A DNA stretch of 64,000 bases from Alopecurus myosuroides (lineage: Eukaryota; Streptophyta; Magnoliopsida; Poales; Poaceae). This document shows, piece by piece, positions 32,101-45,138 of this stretch. Numbering within the stretch: position 1 is the first letter of the stretch; the number at the start of each line of letters is the position of its first letter. The stretch lies in assembly GCA_028641055.1 (NCBI GenBank), contig CM054063.1, positions 173,586,697 to 173,650,696 on the forward strand. Direction: 5' to 3'. The translations under genes were made by a program, and so were the position numbers. Below the pieces are notes generated by a model, which saw nothing but the letters and a program-made list of their open reading frames with translations, searched no databases and was not told where the DNA came from.

Positions 32101-33709
32101 AAAATCAGAAAATGGGATGGCCACGTGGCGCTCTCCTATTGGCTCAGGCTTGCTGACTGGACTGCTGACTAGGCGCTGACTACGCATGCCACGTGGCGTC
32201 TCCTGATTGTCCATACCCTTTCGGGCTAAGTCATCTAATCCTGGTCGTACAGAATAGATCTAACGGTCAGGGACAACTAGGGTTTACCTCACTGGCGTTG
32301 TAGGCCGGTAATGGAGCCGCGGCGGCGCAGTTGCTCGGAAATTGACGGTGCAACTCCTCCGGTGGTACTCCTACACAGGGAAGGGAAGGACGACGACCAG
32401 ATCGACACGTCGAGGATGACGGTGTCGACGGATACCACGGGGAGGGCCTCTGTCGATGGCAATGCGTGAACGGGGTATCGATGGCGCCGACGCCCTTCGG
32501 AAATCGACGACATGGTTGTTTTGCTGCGAAATAAAATCTAAGGAGGCATGAGGGGGTGCGCATGCGCGAGGAGAAGAGAGGGGAGCCAAAAAGGGGCAGG
32601 GGACCTTCGAGGTGGCCAGAATCGAAGATGGATGGCGGCGGTCAGAGCGGACTCCGGGGAGAGGTATACGCGGCCTGGGGCATGAATCGAACGTCCATGA
32701 GAGGGGAAATGGGGAGGATACCGTGGGCTTTAAGGGGGTGAAAATGGGCAGGGATTTAATGGCGTAAATTGCCCGAATTTACGCTATTGAAATCGGTCGT
32801 TTCTTCGGCGTGATTAGGGCAGGATGTCACGCATGACGTCGTCGTGTGGGACCCACCTGTCGGTGACGGGAAGGGAGAGAGAGAAGCAGCGGGCTGCATG
32901 TTGGGCCTGGCGGATGGGCTCCTCTACTGCGGAGGGACTGCTCTACGGGCTGCTCTCCTATTTCTCTTTCTTTTTTTTGTTTTGTTTTCTTTTCTCTTTT
33001 CTCTTTTCTGTTTTAACAAATCTTTTATAACTTTTGAATAAAAGCTCCAAATGACCTCAAACAAAATGGAGTAGGTTTGAAAAAACATTTCCTTTCATAT
33101 GAAAACATTTGTGTGCTATTTCAACACACTTAAAATAATTTTATTTTCAAAATATGATTAAATTGCTAATAGCTACTTAATGCCATTTTACAAATTAGAA
33201 AATAATAAATTGATGTTTTTGTCTAAATAAAATTTCAGAGACATTATATATGTCATATATAATTTTTCAAAGTCATTTTACCTTCTTTTCATAATTTATA
33301 TTTTAAAATTATGAGTGATTTACTAATAGCAACTTAATGCCATTTAAATAAAACATATCAAATAATTAATATTGTTGACAAATAAAATTCCATAGAGTTA
33401 CCACTATTGAAAATGTTGTTTCCCAAGTGTAACCCATTTTCATAACACAATAAATTATTTGGAAAACATTTTATATAATAGGGTTTGCTAAAGAAAGATA
33501 ATAATTATTGAATAAAGAAAAAAATTGAATAAGGTTTAGGGTTTATGGAATACAGGTATAATGGAGTCTTAATTCCAATTTCATTGAAATATGTATTGTT
33601 TCCTTTAGTTTCTTGCATGTCATTTGGTTTTTGGTGCCTTTCATAACATGAAAACAAAAGTTTCAATTTTTAGTCAGTTTTGATCTTTCCAAAAATCAGG
33701 GATGTTACA
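29173..33709 (-). repeat. LARD LTR1, central complete LTR (4.54 kb)
   Basis: TGTAGC...GTTACA. The only complete LTR of the array, shared by both internal domains. It carries the minisatellite at about 29805-30365, a GC-rich island at about 32260-32960 and AT-rich flanks. It preserves the empty site for the Tat-like insertion near 33426. No gene supported. Confidence 0.88.
29805..30365. repeat. 53-bp minisatellite in LARD LTR1 (about 10 full units)
   Basis: Same unit as in LTR0, about twice as many copies, with unit-specific substitutions (for example TTTTAATAGG in one unit, also present at the equivalent unit in LTR2). Confidence 0.88.
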
Positions 33710-35319
33710 GACTACCGCCCTTAAAATAAATCTCGTCCCGAGATTTGGGAAGGCTTGAAAGAAAGATTAGGTTTGGGTAACTGGGTTCCATAACAACTAG
33801 GTGGGCTACCACCCTTAAAAGAAACGTTTGGGGATAGTCTATTTTCATTAGCTTGGGGTGTAGCTTGATTCCAAATTTGGCTTGAGTAGAACTTTCCTTC
33901 GCGGTAGAGCTGTAGACCAACATAAGTTTGTTGAACTACCTTTGACACTGAGGGGTCACTCTTTGGCTCACTCAAAAGTCCTTGGGTCACTCTCAACTTG
34001 GTCTTTTGATATCTTTAGTAATCTTCTATCTTGTTGTGGTCATCCTTGAAGGCAAACACCATGCTATTTCTAACGAAACTCTCATGGTAGGCAATATCTT
34101 CTATTGCTTGATTCCTCCAAGGTTGGTTTGATCCCCACCGAAAATAGTACGTTTCAGCAACACTAACATAGGGTCATTATTGTATTCTACTATTCTCAGG
34201 TTTAACATTGTCGTCTCTCTAATAGGTATGTCACTCAGATTTACCATTCCTCATAGCAAGAGTGAATAATGTGAGTTCTAATCATGGGGGCCAATCCATG
34301 TTGCACTCAATCATAACCTTGTACTTAGATTGGTGAATCTCGTATATTAACACTAGGTCACCTCACTTATCTAATAGAAAGTTTCCAATGTGTAAGGCAG
34401 GCATGGGCTAAACTATCGATCCTCAACTATTGGGTTGCGTAAAACTGTTATACAACACTATCTGGATTATTGTAGCTTCTTCATCTATTCTTCTCCTGGT
34501 GTAGTAGGCTCCAAAATCTTCATAGTTCATGCAACTTGGATTCCACTTGTATATCTTCACTTGTTGATTTGGCTTGTTGCTCCTTAGTATACAGTTGGCT
34601 TCATCATGGATGTGATTGTTCCTTCACACAAAATAACAAGATATTAAGATCTATGATATTCCTCAACTGGATGGCTGGTGTCTCTATAGGGGAACTAGTC
34701 ATAACATTCTTAGGTGTAATGTTTGATGTTGCACTTCATATGGTAGCTCAGTATGGTTGGTGAATGGGTATTGGATTTGGTTTGGTTTAGCATGGATGAG
34801 TAGATATTAGAAAGATCTAAAGAAGATCGTACCCCAACACAACAGATCAAGTAAACTCATCCTATAAACATCTATCAATCATTCATCACATCAAACAACA
34901 AGGTTTAGCAAGCAAACTAATATTTTCATACCACACTCATTGGTATGATCAATACACTAACACGTTAATGTTGTTCTAACTAACTAGGTTGGTGGTCTCA
35001 TTTATATCTTCTTGAGTTCCTCAAGTCCTTCTCTCATTATCTTGAGGTGTTTTCTGATTGTTGTGAAGTTTAAGTATTTCTTCAAGTTCCTCAAAATTCT
35101 TGAGCGTAGGTCTTCATGTGGTGAACATACTTCTTGCACTTCGTGGTATGGTCATCAAGAACAAGAGAAGATATTTTTTTAAGGTGAATAATAGATGAGA
35201 GCATATGAGAAAGATTGAAATGTGAATTTTTTTTCTAGAAAATAGACTTTCAATCCTAGGGTCTTTTCAGAACTTGGGGTCTCGAATCCTACAGGCAACA
35301 CAAAGCTTTGATACCATTT
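33710..35319 (-). mobile_element. LARD internal domain, copy 1
   Basis: Bounded by LTR1 and LTR2. A purine-rich tract (minus strand AAGGGCGGTAG near 33723-33713) sits 3 bases from LTR1, suitable as polypurine tract. A tRNA-Met PBS lies at 35316-35305. No coding capacity recognised. Confidence 0.82.
35305..35316 (-). other. Primer-binding site, initiator tRNA-Met type
   Basis: TGGTATCAAAGC on the minus strand, 3 bases from LTR2. Confidence 0.8.
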
Positions 35320-37276
35320 TGTAGCGCTCCCACATTTAGATAATGTAATAACACCTGTGTTATTGTGCTAGTCCCGGGGTCAATTGCTAGCACCACAGTA
35401 CAAAATGAAATATCATGCAAATGCGTCAAATTATATTACATCGCATGATCCAGTCTTTACAAAATAACATTACAACTTGCATAGTCTTAGAAGACTAGCA
35501 GGATACAAAGTATTACAGCGGAAAACAAAGTACAACATTGAGCCCATCTTCTTCATGTGACACAGGCAAACCATGTTGGCGGTAGACTCGAGATCCTAAA
35601 CGAAATCTTCACTCGTCTTCAGGTTTATCTGCAGGATGGAATATGCAGCCACAAGGGGTCAATATAATTTAATGTATTGGCAAGTAATCCTATGGTGGAT
35701 ATAAATGGCAAAACCAATACTACATGTTTATTTGGCAGAGTGGAGTTTTGGCTAAGTTTGCATAAAGCAAGTTTTCTCCTATATTTTTGATAAAACATTT
35801 TGATTCAATACTTTGGTACTACTAGATAGAAATCAGGGAACCATTTTAAGATAAGACGGTACCATTGATAGAAACCAGTGAACCAAAAGTAATAGACAGA
35901 AATGTCGACATATTCATAGGTTCAACCATGAGAATGGTCCCCTACCATGCCATAAGTGCATTTTCATAGGTACAACCACGAAAGTGATCCCCTACCATGA
36001 TGGGTAATAAGCATTTTCATAGGTACAACCACTAATGTGATCCCCTACCATGCTGGATAATAAGCATTTTCATAGGAACAACCACTAATGTGATCCCCTA
36101 CCATGCTAGGTAATAAGCATTTTAATAGGTACAACCACTAATGTGATCCCCTACCATGCTGCGTAATAAGCATTTTCATAGGTACAACAACTAATGTGAT
36201 CCCCTACCATGATGGGTAATAAGCATTTTCATACGTACAACCACTAATGTGATCCCCAACCATGCTAGGTAATAAACATTTTCATAGGTACAACCACTAA
36301 TGTGATCCCCTACCATGCTTGGTAATAAGCATTTTCATAGGTACAATCACTAATGTTATCCCCTACCATGCTGGGTAATAAGAATTTTCATAGGTATAAC
36401 CACTAATGTGATCCCCTACCATGCTGGGTAATAAGCATTTTCATATGTACAACCACTAATGTGATCCCGTACCATGCTGGGTAATAAGCATTTTCATAGG
36501 TACACCCAATAATGTGATCCCGTACCATGCTGGGTAGTAAGCATTTTCATAGGTACAATCACTAATGTGACCCCCTACCATGTTGGGTAATAAGAATTTT
36601 CATAGGTACAACCACTAATGTGATCACCTACCATGCTAGGTAATAGGAATTTTCATAGGTACAACCACTAATGTGATCCCCTACCATGTCGGGTAATAAG
36701 CATTTTCATAGGTACAACCACTAATGTGATCCCCTACCATGCTATTCATGTGAACATTTTCATAGGTTCAACCATGTAAATGGTCCCCTACCATGCCACA
36801 CTTACTTGTGAGTATCTAGTACTCCACCAAAAATATTTCATAAACCCCTTAGGGTAAGCATTCAAAACATAGTTATACTTTTCAATCACATCAACTTCAT
36901 CTACAAGCATAGCTAAGCAATAAACTACCAAAATTTTAAGGCTGCTACACTATCAAGGTAATAAGGATGACTACACACTACTTGGGATAATAGCATAGCA
37001 TAATATTTTACCAAAGATTTTGCTATCATGCATACTACTCAAAATCTCTAATGCATATAGGAAATAATAGGCAGGTTATGATGTGTCACTTGCCTTGTTG
37101 AAGTTGGTGTAGACGTACACTCTCTTCACCAGTAGATCATTTCTCTTTGTATAATCTAAACAAATCAAACAAATGACAATAAACCAACCATTCACATACA
37201 AATATCAAAACATGACAATCAACAACTTAGTCAATGGACTTCCAAGCTAGTTGGGTTAAGACAAGACTAAGGTATA
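35320..37276 (-). repeat. LARD LTR2, interrupted
   Basis: Starts TGTAGCG and follows LTR1 until GGTATA at 37276, where the pol-less Athila-like element begins. The remainder should lie right of the window. Confidence 0.85.
35935..36795. repeat. 53-bp minisatellite in LARD LTR2 (about 15 full units)
   Basis: Largest of the three arrays. The first nine or so units match LTR1 unit by unit; the additional units lie towards the right side. Confidence 0.88.
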
Positions 37277-38666
37277 TGATGATCCACAAGTATAGGGGAT
37301 CACAACAGTCTTCGAGGGAAGTAAAACCCAAATTTATTGATTCAACACAAGGGGAGCCAAAGAATATTTATAAGCCTTAACAAGTGAGTTGTCATGTTAG
37401 CTACACCTGAAAGTAATCTTGCTCGCAACAATTTATTAGTGGTAACAGTTTTATAACAGCAGTAGTCGTAAAATAACAGCAGGAGTAAAATAGTAACATG
37501 AGTAGCAATCGAGGAAAACAAGAGGATTAAAGTATCGTAGGCATAGGGAATGGATGAATGGGCATTGCATGGATAAGATAGGCCATGTAATAATCTAAAC
37601 ATGGGAATTGCAGATAATAATAAAGCATAGTTCTAGGCAAACCATAGGCATGTGTTCCAATATAGTCACACGTGCTCGCAACGAGAAACTTGCACAACGT
37701 CTTTTGTCCTACCAGCCCGTTTGCAGCGGGTCCTCAAGGAAAACTACTGGTAATTAAGGTGCTACTTTTTATAAAGCACCGGAGCAAAGCATTAACACTT
37801 TATGAACACACATGATCCTCACATCACAACCATCACCTCCGGTTGTCCCAATTTCTGTCACTTTGGGGCCTCGGGTTCCAGAAAATGACATATGTAAACA
37901 ACTTGCAGATATGATCAAGAAACATAATTATACTCATGAAACAATAACATGTTCAGATCTGAGATCATGGCACTCGGGCCCAAAGTGACAAGAATTAAGC
38001 ATAACAAGTTGCAACAACGGTAGAAAACTCCAACAATGGATACTAGACACTATGCCCTAACAATGTGGCATTATTACATGATCAATCTCATCCAATCCCT
38101 TCCATCCCTCTCAGCCTATAGCGGTGTTTACTCACATATGGATGGGGGAATCATGGATGGTTGATGGAGAAGAGGTGGCGGTGACGATGGCGATGATCTC
38201 CTTCGAATCCCCGTCCCGGCAGGGCACCAGAACAGGAATTTCTGATCCCTGAATTGGGTTTCGAGGTGGCGGTGGCGCTCTGTTGTGTTTCTGTGGAATA
38301 TGACAAACCCCCTATTGTTTTAGGGTTACGGGCGATAAGTAGTCGAAAGGGGAGCCCGAGGGGGTGCCTGGGGGCCCACACCACCAGGTGGCACGACCAA
38401 GGGGGGGCGCCCAGGGGTGGTGTGGCCCCCTCCTGGCCCCTCTCCGGGACTCCTTCTGGCTCCGGGGGGTCTTCGGGTATTTTAAGGTCTTTGGGATCTT
38501 TTTTGGGCATTTTCCCGAAAGTTGATTTTTCTGCACAAAAACAAGACACCAAGGTAATTCTGCTGAAAACAACGTTAGTCCGTGTTAGTTGTATCCAAAA
38601 CTCACAAGTTTAGAGGCAAACAATAGCAGAAGTGTTCAGAAAAGGAGATACATTTTGGACGTATCA
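37277..38666 (-). repeat. 3' LTR of the minus pol-less element (1.39 kb)
   Basis: Minus strand TGATACGTCCAAAATG...GTGGATCATCA. Homologous to 47012-48375 in the opposite direction. It contains a hairpin with 14-bp arms (38370-38384 pairs with 38417-38430, one bulged base). The neighbouring polypurine tract GCTAAGCTTGGGGGGAGT lies at 38684-38667 on the minus strand. Confidence 0.9.
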
Positions 38667-40624
38667 ACTCCCCCCAAGCTTAGCTTATTACTTGTCCTCA
38701 AGCAATTCAGTGACAACTGAGTGCGATAAAAGAACTTTTACAAACACATTTGTTTCATATGATGTAAATATACTCACTATATGATCAAGTGCTTAGGCAA
38801 TTCATAATAAGATGCATGCAAGATAAAAGTCACCTAGTAGTTATGCAAACCAGGAAGAGATACCGAAAAACTAATAATAAACAACATGAAGTATATCAAT
38901 CTGCAGGATTGCAATGCTCATAATAGGGTATGATAAAGTCTACTCTCTTTCCCTTAATAATGGAGAAAAACATAAACGCTAGGGCACATCTGAAGTTCAA
39001 ATGAAGACTAGAATTAAAGATATCAAAGATACAAGCATCAAAGTTATACCACAATCAACTGTGTTTTGGGACAAGCACATTACAGTAAGAATGACAGCCA
39101 TGCTCTCAAGAAGGTGCATAAAGTGAGAAGGTGAAGACTCAACATAAAAAAATAAAATAAAGGCACTTCGCAGAGGGAAGCAGGGATTAACTCATATGCT
39201 AGAGCTTTTTATTTTATAAACAGAGGTATTGAAAACATTTTTTAGAAAGGTGTATACTTATGTCAACGAATGGTAAACAAACAATACAGTACGTCACCAG
39301 CCAACTAGACTTCACAAGAGCGGCTCCCATAGAAGGACACATCTGGGTAGAAGGTCATCCCTCTTTCTCTTTTGTCTACACAATTATGCTTTCACTCATA
39401 AATCAGGGGCAAAAATAGTGAAGAAAATTCGTTGTATTAATTTGGGGCTGGGCACCCCGCTGCCAGCTCTTCTATCATTTGGATAAGCGGATGAAGCCAC
39501 TAGTCCAGGGGTGTGAAATTCAATCAACAAGTGAGATAAAGATTCTCTATTTACGTCCTCATGAGCTAACACAAAGGCACAAAACATGAATAGTTTTTCG
39601 AAGGTTTTAAAGGTAGCATATGAGAAATTTACTTGGAGTGGCAGTTAAATACCACATATATGTAGGTATGGTGGACACATTTGAAAATTTTTGGTTTTTG
39701 GGAGTTGGATGCACGAGTAGAGCTCATACTCTATACAGGTGAAGGCTAGAAATAGACTAGGAGCGACAATCAAGAGAGAAACATCTGTCATAATCATGCT
39801 TGCGACAAAACAAAATTAACAATGTCATAAAAGTGATACAAATACTCTGAGGCAAAATAAATCATCGAGGCTTAATTGACTTTTTGTTTTCAGTCATATA
39901 CATGCGTGAGCATGTGCCAAGTCGATTCAAGCGAAACAATCGGAGGGAGATACCACAATGGCATACACTTTTATTAATAAAACAATGCAAGCAAACATTT
40001 ATACGACATTCTATCTAAAATTAATAAGTTGGAACTAAATATGAGAGAGCACGAACTAAGCATCAATTAAATAACATACACCTTACACGAACAAACTAAG
40101 CATGTCCACATGGATGATTATATGTAGAAAATAAAACAAATAGAGTTTATACCAGCCTCTCACCACAACTTGAATTGTTGTAAATTGTCAATACTGCTCT
40201 TCACTTGCGGATTGAATAATATAGAATGATAACCAAGCTCCAATAGAGACACGCAAGACCGATGAACTCTGCAACAAAATTTACAAAACCAAAGAAGAAT
40301 AACAAATATTTTTGGGATTTTGAATTAAAACAAGAACAAAAAGAAACAAGCAAACAAAGCAAAATATTTTTGGATTTTGAATATTAAACCGAAACGAGAA
40401 AGGAAAGAAAACCAAAAAAAGCAACTAAAAATAAAATAAAGAGAAACAACAGAAATATTTTTGGACTTTTTGTGTTTTGGAAAGCAAGAACAAAACAATA
40501 AAAACAAAAGGAAGCGAAAGAAACGAAAACATGGATATACAAAGAACTGACAGAAACATGATATATAGTTGAGTGTGATGTCGGTATACCTCCCCCAAGC
40601 TTAGGCTTTTGGCCTAAGTGGAGA
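38667..40624 (-). other. Long 3' untranslated region of the minus pol-less element
   Basis: About 2 kb, AT-rich, no gene. It holds the terminal polypurine tract and, next to the ORF2 stop near 40590-40612, a second purine tract (minus strand AAGCTTGGGGGAGGTA). The small frames in it differ from the plus copy and are not supported. Confidence 0.7.
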
Positions 40625-41739
40625 TCAATCCCAAGCAGTCCATGAGCTGGCGCCCCCATTGTTCGCCGAGGATGAGCCCTCCTCCTGATATGTTCTCGAG
40701 GACGCCCCAGTGTACTGCGTGGTGTAGTCCTTGGAAGGTGCATCTCGCCTCATCTGCTGCCTATGGAACTCCATCAAGCGCAGCTGCTCATCTAGCTCTC
40801 CTTTGGGCACGACCATGGCATCTTGTCAACTTTGAAAAAAACAGGTTGCGGAAAAGTAACTTCCCTCTCATCTCCGTCAACAAATAAAACTCTATATACT
40901 AAATGTTCAGCATTAGAGTTAGGAGTAATAAAATGATGAGCCTTCATGGCAGCAAGATCAAGTCTATAAGGATCTATCAATTCATCATGAGAAGCAATAG
41001 GAAAGCCTAGAGCAGTTGCTATACGTGTAGCAATAATGCCCCCATAAATGGGTCCCTTAGTAGATAGGAGGTGAGCAATGAGAGAACCAAGGTTATACTT
41101 GTCACTACAGTTAAGTGCAGCGGCAAGAAAAGCAAGATGATAGTTTGAAATGTTTCTAGTGTTCTCCCTACCGAGGACACTAGTGGAAAGATAGTAAGTA
41201 AACTATCTGATATCAGGAAGTTGAATGTTCCTTATCTTCCCGCGCTGAGCTGAGCGACAATCATCATTGGTGACTCATCGATAGAGCTCCATAAGATCAG
41301 CGGGTCTCTCCTGAATCTTGCACGCTGCCCCGGAGGAATTGATACCTATAATGCTGCAAAAACTCTCCAAGGACAAGGAAAAAGGACTACCATATATCTT
41401 GAAAGCAAAAGTTGGGTTATATGGTGAGTTATGAAATCTAAAACTCTAAAAAAAAGTCTTTGTCGTAATAGCATATTGGAGACTTTCATCCTGCATGTAG
41501 TTGGTTAAACCAACCCTTTCAATCAGCATCAAGAAGTCATCAAGTATACCTGCACCTCTCAAAAATGTATAGCAAGGGAAACTAGATGGATTAGCAATTC
41601 CATTGCCTCCAGCATCATCGATGTTTGGTGCAATAAGGTCTTCATTAAATGATGGCCTCAAGAGAGTAGATGAACGTGAGGGCCTTGTTCTTCTAGGATC
41701 ATCACTCCTAAATATTTCTCCAAAGTTGTGGTTGTCCAT
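40625..41739 (-). pseudogene. ORF2 of the minus pol-less element
   Basis: Begins MDNHNFGEIF at 41739 and ends SSWTAWD-stop at 40625; homologous to 52027-53151. Readable blocks include LTNYMQDESLQYAI, LDLAAMKAHHF and LVYRVLFVDGD, but the frame is broken near 41446 and again further on. It occupies the position where Athila elements carry an extra ORF between pol and the 3' LTR, and may belong to the ATHILA ORF family (recognition uncertain). No transmembrane or enzyme motif seen. Confidence 0.65.
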
Positions 41740-42687
41740 TTCTGAAATTTTTAACAATCATCACAGAAATTGATTTCAAGCAACAATAAGGTGGAAACTA
41801 CTATAGAGACTTATAGGAGAGCTAAACATGCATCAAAAATATTTTGTTTCCACTTAAATCAAGCATGCAAACCCACCCAAGATGTCACCTACAGTACCAA
41901 AATACTCAAGAAATACTCCACCAAATAAAATTCTACTTGGATAATCGGAGGAGTCACATACCAGAGAGAAAATGCACCAAATTTCAGCAACAATGGTGGA
42001 CTGAGCAAAGAGATCGAAAAATCTCGAGGAAGAACAGCAAAAAGTTGGGTTCCAAGAAATGTTTTGAGTTTGGGGTGAGAGAAGGGAATCTTTGGCAGGG
42101 GGAGAGTTAGTGGAGGGCCAGGGGCCCCACACCATGCCCAGGCGTCACCAGGGGGCTGGCCGCGCCACCCTGTGGTGTGCCTAACTAGTGGGTCCCCCAG
42201 GGACTACTAGGTGCCTCTGTGCCTCCTTTTTGACGTAAAAATTTATTATAAATTTTTTGAAATTTTTCGAGAAACTTTATTTTCGAGGTATTTTTCAGAA
42301 TTTAATAATTAATTAAAAACCAGAAAAAAAATGTGGAAAGGTGGAAAATAAAACCAAAACCAGAACTACAGAGGTTCTATGACACTCCAAAAGGCAAATA
42401 ACCTTAGAATACAAAGGTGGAAGTGGTGAAAACAAAAATATGGATGGTGAAAACATGCAAAACCACAATATTCAAGATGAAACCATGAAAACATGACTAT
42501 GGATGATGGAAAACATAATTATACTAAAGTGGCAAGGTGATAACAAGGTGAAAACATAATGGGGAAGGTGGAAACATAATGAAAACATTGTCCTCTTCAT
42601 CCAAAATCATTTTGTTAACAACTTTGATCAAGTCTTGTTACCAGAACAATTTTTATATGAAGCAAAAATTTGCTTATCACTAAATAA
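41740..42687 (-). other. Leader and spacer upstream of ORF2
   Basis: Noncoding. It contains a GC-rich box at about 42115-42180 (GGGGCCCCACACCATG...GTGGTGTG) similar to the palindromic boxes of the LTRs, and ATGAAAACAT-type repeats at 42420-42600. The plus copy has the counterpart at 51100-52026. Confidence 0.55.
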
Positions 42688-43486
42688 TCATATTACCTCA
42701 ACCTTGATAGACATAGTACCAATCATAATAATTTCATATTCTTTTGGTGCCATTGGAATGGGACAATAAAATTCTCCAATATTGATGGTCTCAATATTTT
42801 CAATTGAATTTAGACCATATCTTCTATCAATCTTCTTGGAAAAATAAATCGTGTGCTCTTTATCATTAACATTAAAAGTTACTTTTCCATGATTGTAATC
42901 AATAACAGCCCCTGCAGTTTTAAGAAAAGGTTTCCCAAGAATAATAGACATGTTATCATCTTTAGGAATTTCCAACACAACAAAGTCAGTTAATGTCAAA
43001 CAGTTAGTAGCCACTTGAACAGGAACATTCTCACATATATAAGCAGAAATAGCGGTAGATTTATCAGCCATTTCCAAAGATATATCAGTGTGTATCAATT
43101 ATTCCAGAGAGAGTCTCTTATAAAGAGAAAAAGGCATAACACTAACTCCCGCTCCCAAGTCACATAAAGCAGTTCTAACATAATTATTTTTAATAGAACA
43201 AGGGACAGTAGGAATACCAAGATCTCCAAGCTTCTTTGGAACCTTGCCATCGAAAGAGTAATTAGCAAGCATAGTGGAAATTTACTCATTAGGAATCTTC
43301 CTTTTATTAGAGACAATATCTTTTATATATTTTGAATAAGGAGGCAATTTAATAGCATCAGTCAAAGGGATTTGCAAAAACAAAGGTTTCATCCACTCAC
43401 AGAATTTATTATAATGTTACTCTTCCTTTGATTTGTGTTTCTTATTAGGAAAAGGCATTGCTTTTTGTACCCAAGGCTCTCTTTCA
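42688..43486 (-). pseudogene. Protease region of the minus pol-less element
   Basis: Frames on the minus strand read CDLGAGVSVMPFSLYKRL (retropepsin site with catalytic Asp, near 43150-43170) and then SIILGKPFLKTAGAVIDY in the frame 43098-42688. A stop and frame change separate the pieces. No RT follows. Confidence 0.75.
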
Positions 43487-44576
43487 TTAGCATGATTTAT
43501 TAGCAATGAAATCCTCCTTAGTATACTTCATAGTTTTAGTTTGCTTTACACGTTCGGCTACAATTTCTTCTTTATCAGAAGCATCACTTTTATCATTACC
43601 ACTTTTAGTTTCAGCATCAGAAATAGATATACTATTAGGATCTTTAGCAGGTTCAGGAGATTCTACAACTGTTTTATGTCTCTTCGTCTTTTTCTTAGAA
43701 GGAGAAGTATTGTTTTTAGGTTGCTGAGTATCTGTTTCAATTCTTTTAGGATGTCCTTCAGGATACAAGGGATCTTGAGTAGAAACACCACTTCTAGTAA
43801 TTATTTCACAAACATGTTTTTCTCTAGAAGAATTAGCTAGCATATTTTTTTGCACTTTAGTGAGTTGATCAATTTGAGTTTGAATCGTATGAAAATGTTT
43901 AACAAGAATTTTAACAATATTAGAGGTTCTCTCAATAATACCATACAAATTATCAATAGCTCTAGAGTTTTCCATAAGATGATTTTGCAGTCTCATATTA
44001 ATGTTGTCTTGCTTAACAACATAATTATCAAATTCATCTAAGCATTGATCAGGTTGTTTAGAATAGGGAATATCTCTATTATCAAAGTATTGGAGAGAGC
44101 GTACCTCAACTGTTGATGGATGAGGAATTGGCTTACATAATTCTTCTATAGGAGGTAGATTCTTCACAGCTTCCTTCATCACTTCATCATTTAATTCAAT
44201 CATCCCTCTCTTCTTGGGTGTTGGTTCAAGTATGTTCCAATCATCATTATTTTTGGCTATTTTAGCCATTAATTCCTCAACTTCTTCTGGAGTTATTTTC
44301 CTGAAAACACAACCAGCACAACTATCTAGGTATGTCCTAGATTCAACGGTTAGTCCATTATAAAATATATCTAGGAGCTCATTTTTAGGTAATGGATTGC
44401 TGGTGCTAGCTCTTATTAAAGAACAAAACCTTGACCAAGATTCAGGAAATTTGTCTCCTTCAAGTTGCTCAAAGTTAAAGATATCCTGCACAACAGCATG
44501 TTGAGCACTAGAAGGAAAATATTTTTGAAAGAAAGCATCAACCAAACCCATAGGACTAGTAATAGATCCAGGTGAC
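43487..44576 (-). pseudogene. Gag of the minus pol-less element, 3' part
   Basis: Open for about 360 codons: capsid-type text (FFQKYFPSSAQHAVVQDIFNFEQLEGDKF, LLDIFYNGL), coiled segment, then a Lys/Ser-rich tail ending at TAG/TAA near 43487 by frameshift relative to the plus copy. The listed open frame to 44620 starts inside the small inserted LTR element, so its first 15 or so residues are not gag. The upstream gag part continues at 46936-47011. Confidence 0.8.
44572..44576. repeat. Target-site duplication GTGAC, left copy
   Basis: Right copy at 46936-46940 reads GTGAT. The intact gag in the plus element has a single GTGAC-equivalent. Confidence 0.85.
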
Positions 44577-45124
44577 TGATACGGGCATCTACTGGTCAGC
44601 ACGCTAGGACAATAAACCACGATGTATAATGTCTAAGGCCTGCGAGCCGCATATTGTGGCCGAGCCCTCTAAATGGGCCGGTTTGTATCCAGTTTGAGTC
44701 CAACTAGGTTTAGGCTCGAGTCAGTTTTGGTTTGGGTTTGTCCAACCGACTAGGGGTTGGCCTCTTATATAAAGAGAGCCAAGCCCTAGGGTTTTAGACA
44801 GAGTTGAGTTATGTAGAACCAAGAGTTCAGGTTACCACCGTCCCTCGGGGATCGGCGTGTAGACGGCGTCTTGGACGTTCGTCAAGTTATCTTTGAAATT
44901 GAGGCATGAGTGTTTTTGGATTTGCCAAGAGTTATCGTGCGCTTGCGAGAAGGTCCTTGAGCGATCAAGGGTTGTCGAGCTTGGTATGAGGCGTGATGTT
45001 CGTCACCGTGTTGCTCGCCTAAATTTATCCAAATTCTTCAGATTGCGTGTATTGCTCACGTGATTGGGAGGATAGTTATCATCGGTGGTTCTTGCGGTGA
45101 AAGATCGGGCAAACATCTACATCA
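44577..45124 (+). repeat. 5' LTR of the small element
   Basis: Complete, followed after two bases by the initiator-tRNA-Met PBS. Confidence 0.9.
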
Positions 45125-45126
45125 TG

Positions 45127-45138
45127 TGGTATCAGAGC
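45127..45138 (+). other. Primer-binding site, initiator tRNA-Met
   Basis: Exact TGGTATCAGAGC, two bases after the LTR. Confidence 0.88.

Noticed and set aside
45127..45138. tRNA-like word (and tRNA-Asp, tRNA-Lys and tRNA-Met words elsewhere)
   Set aside because: They match only the tRNA 3' end complement at fixed distance from LTR ends; no cloverleaf is present. They are primer-binding sites.
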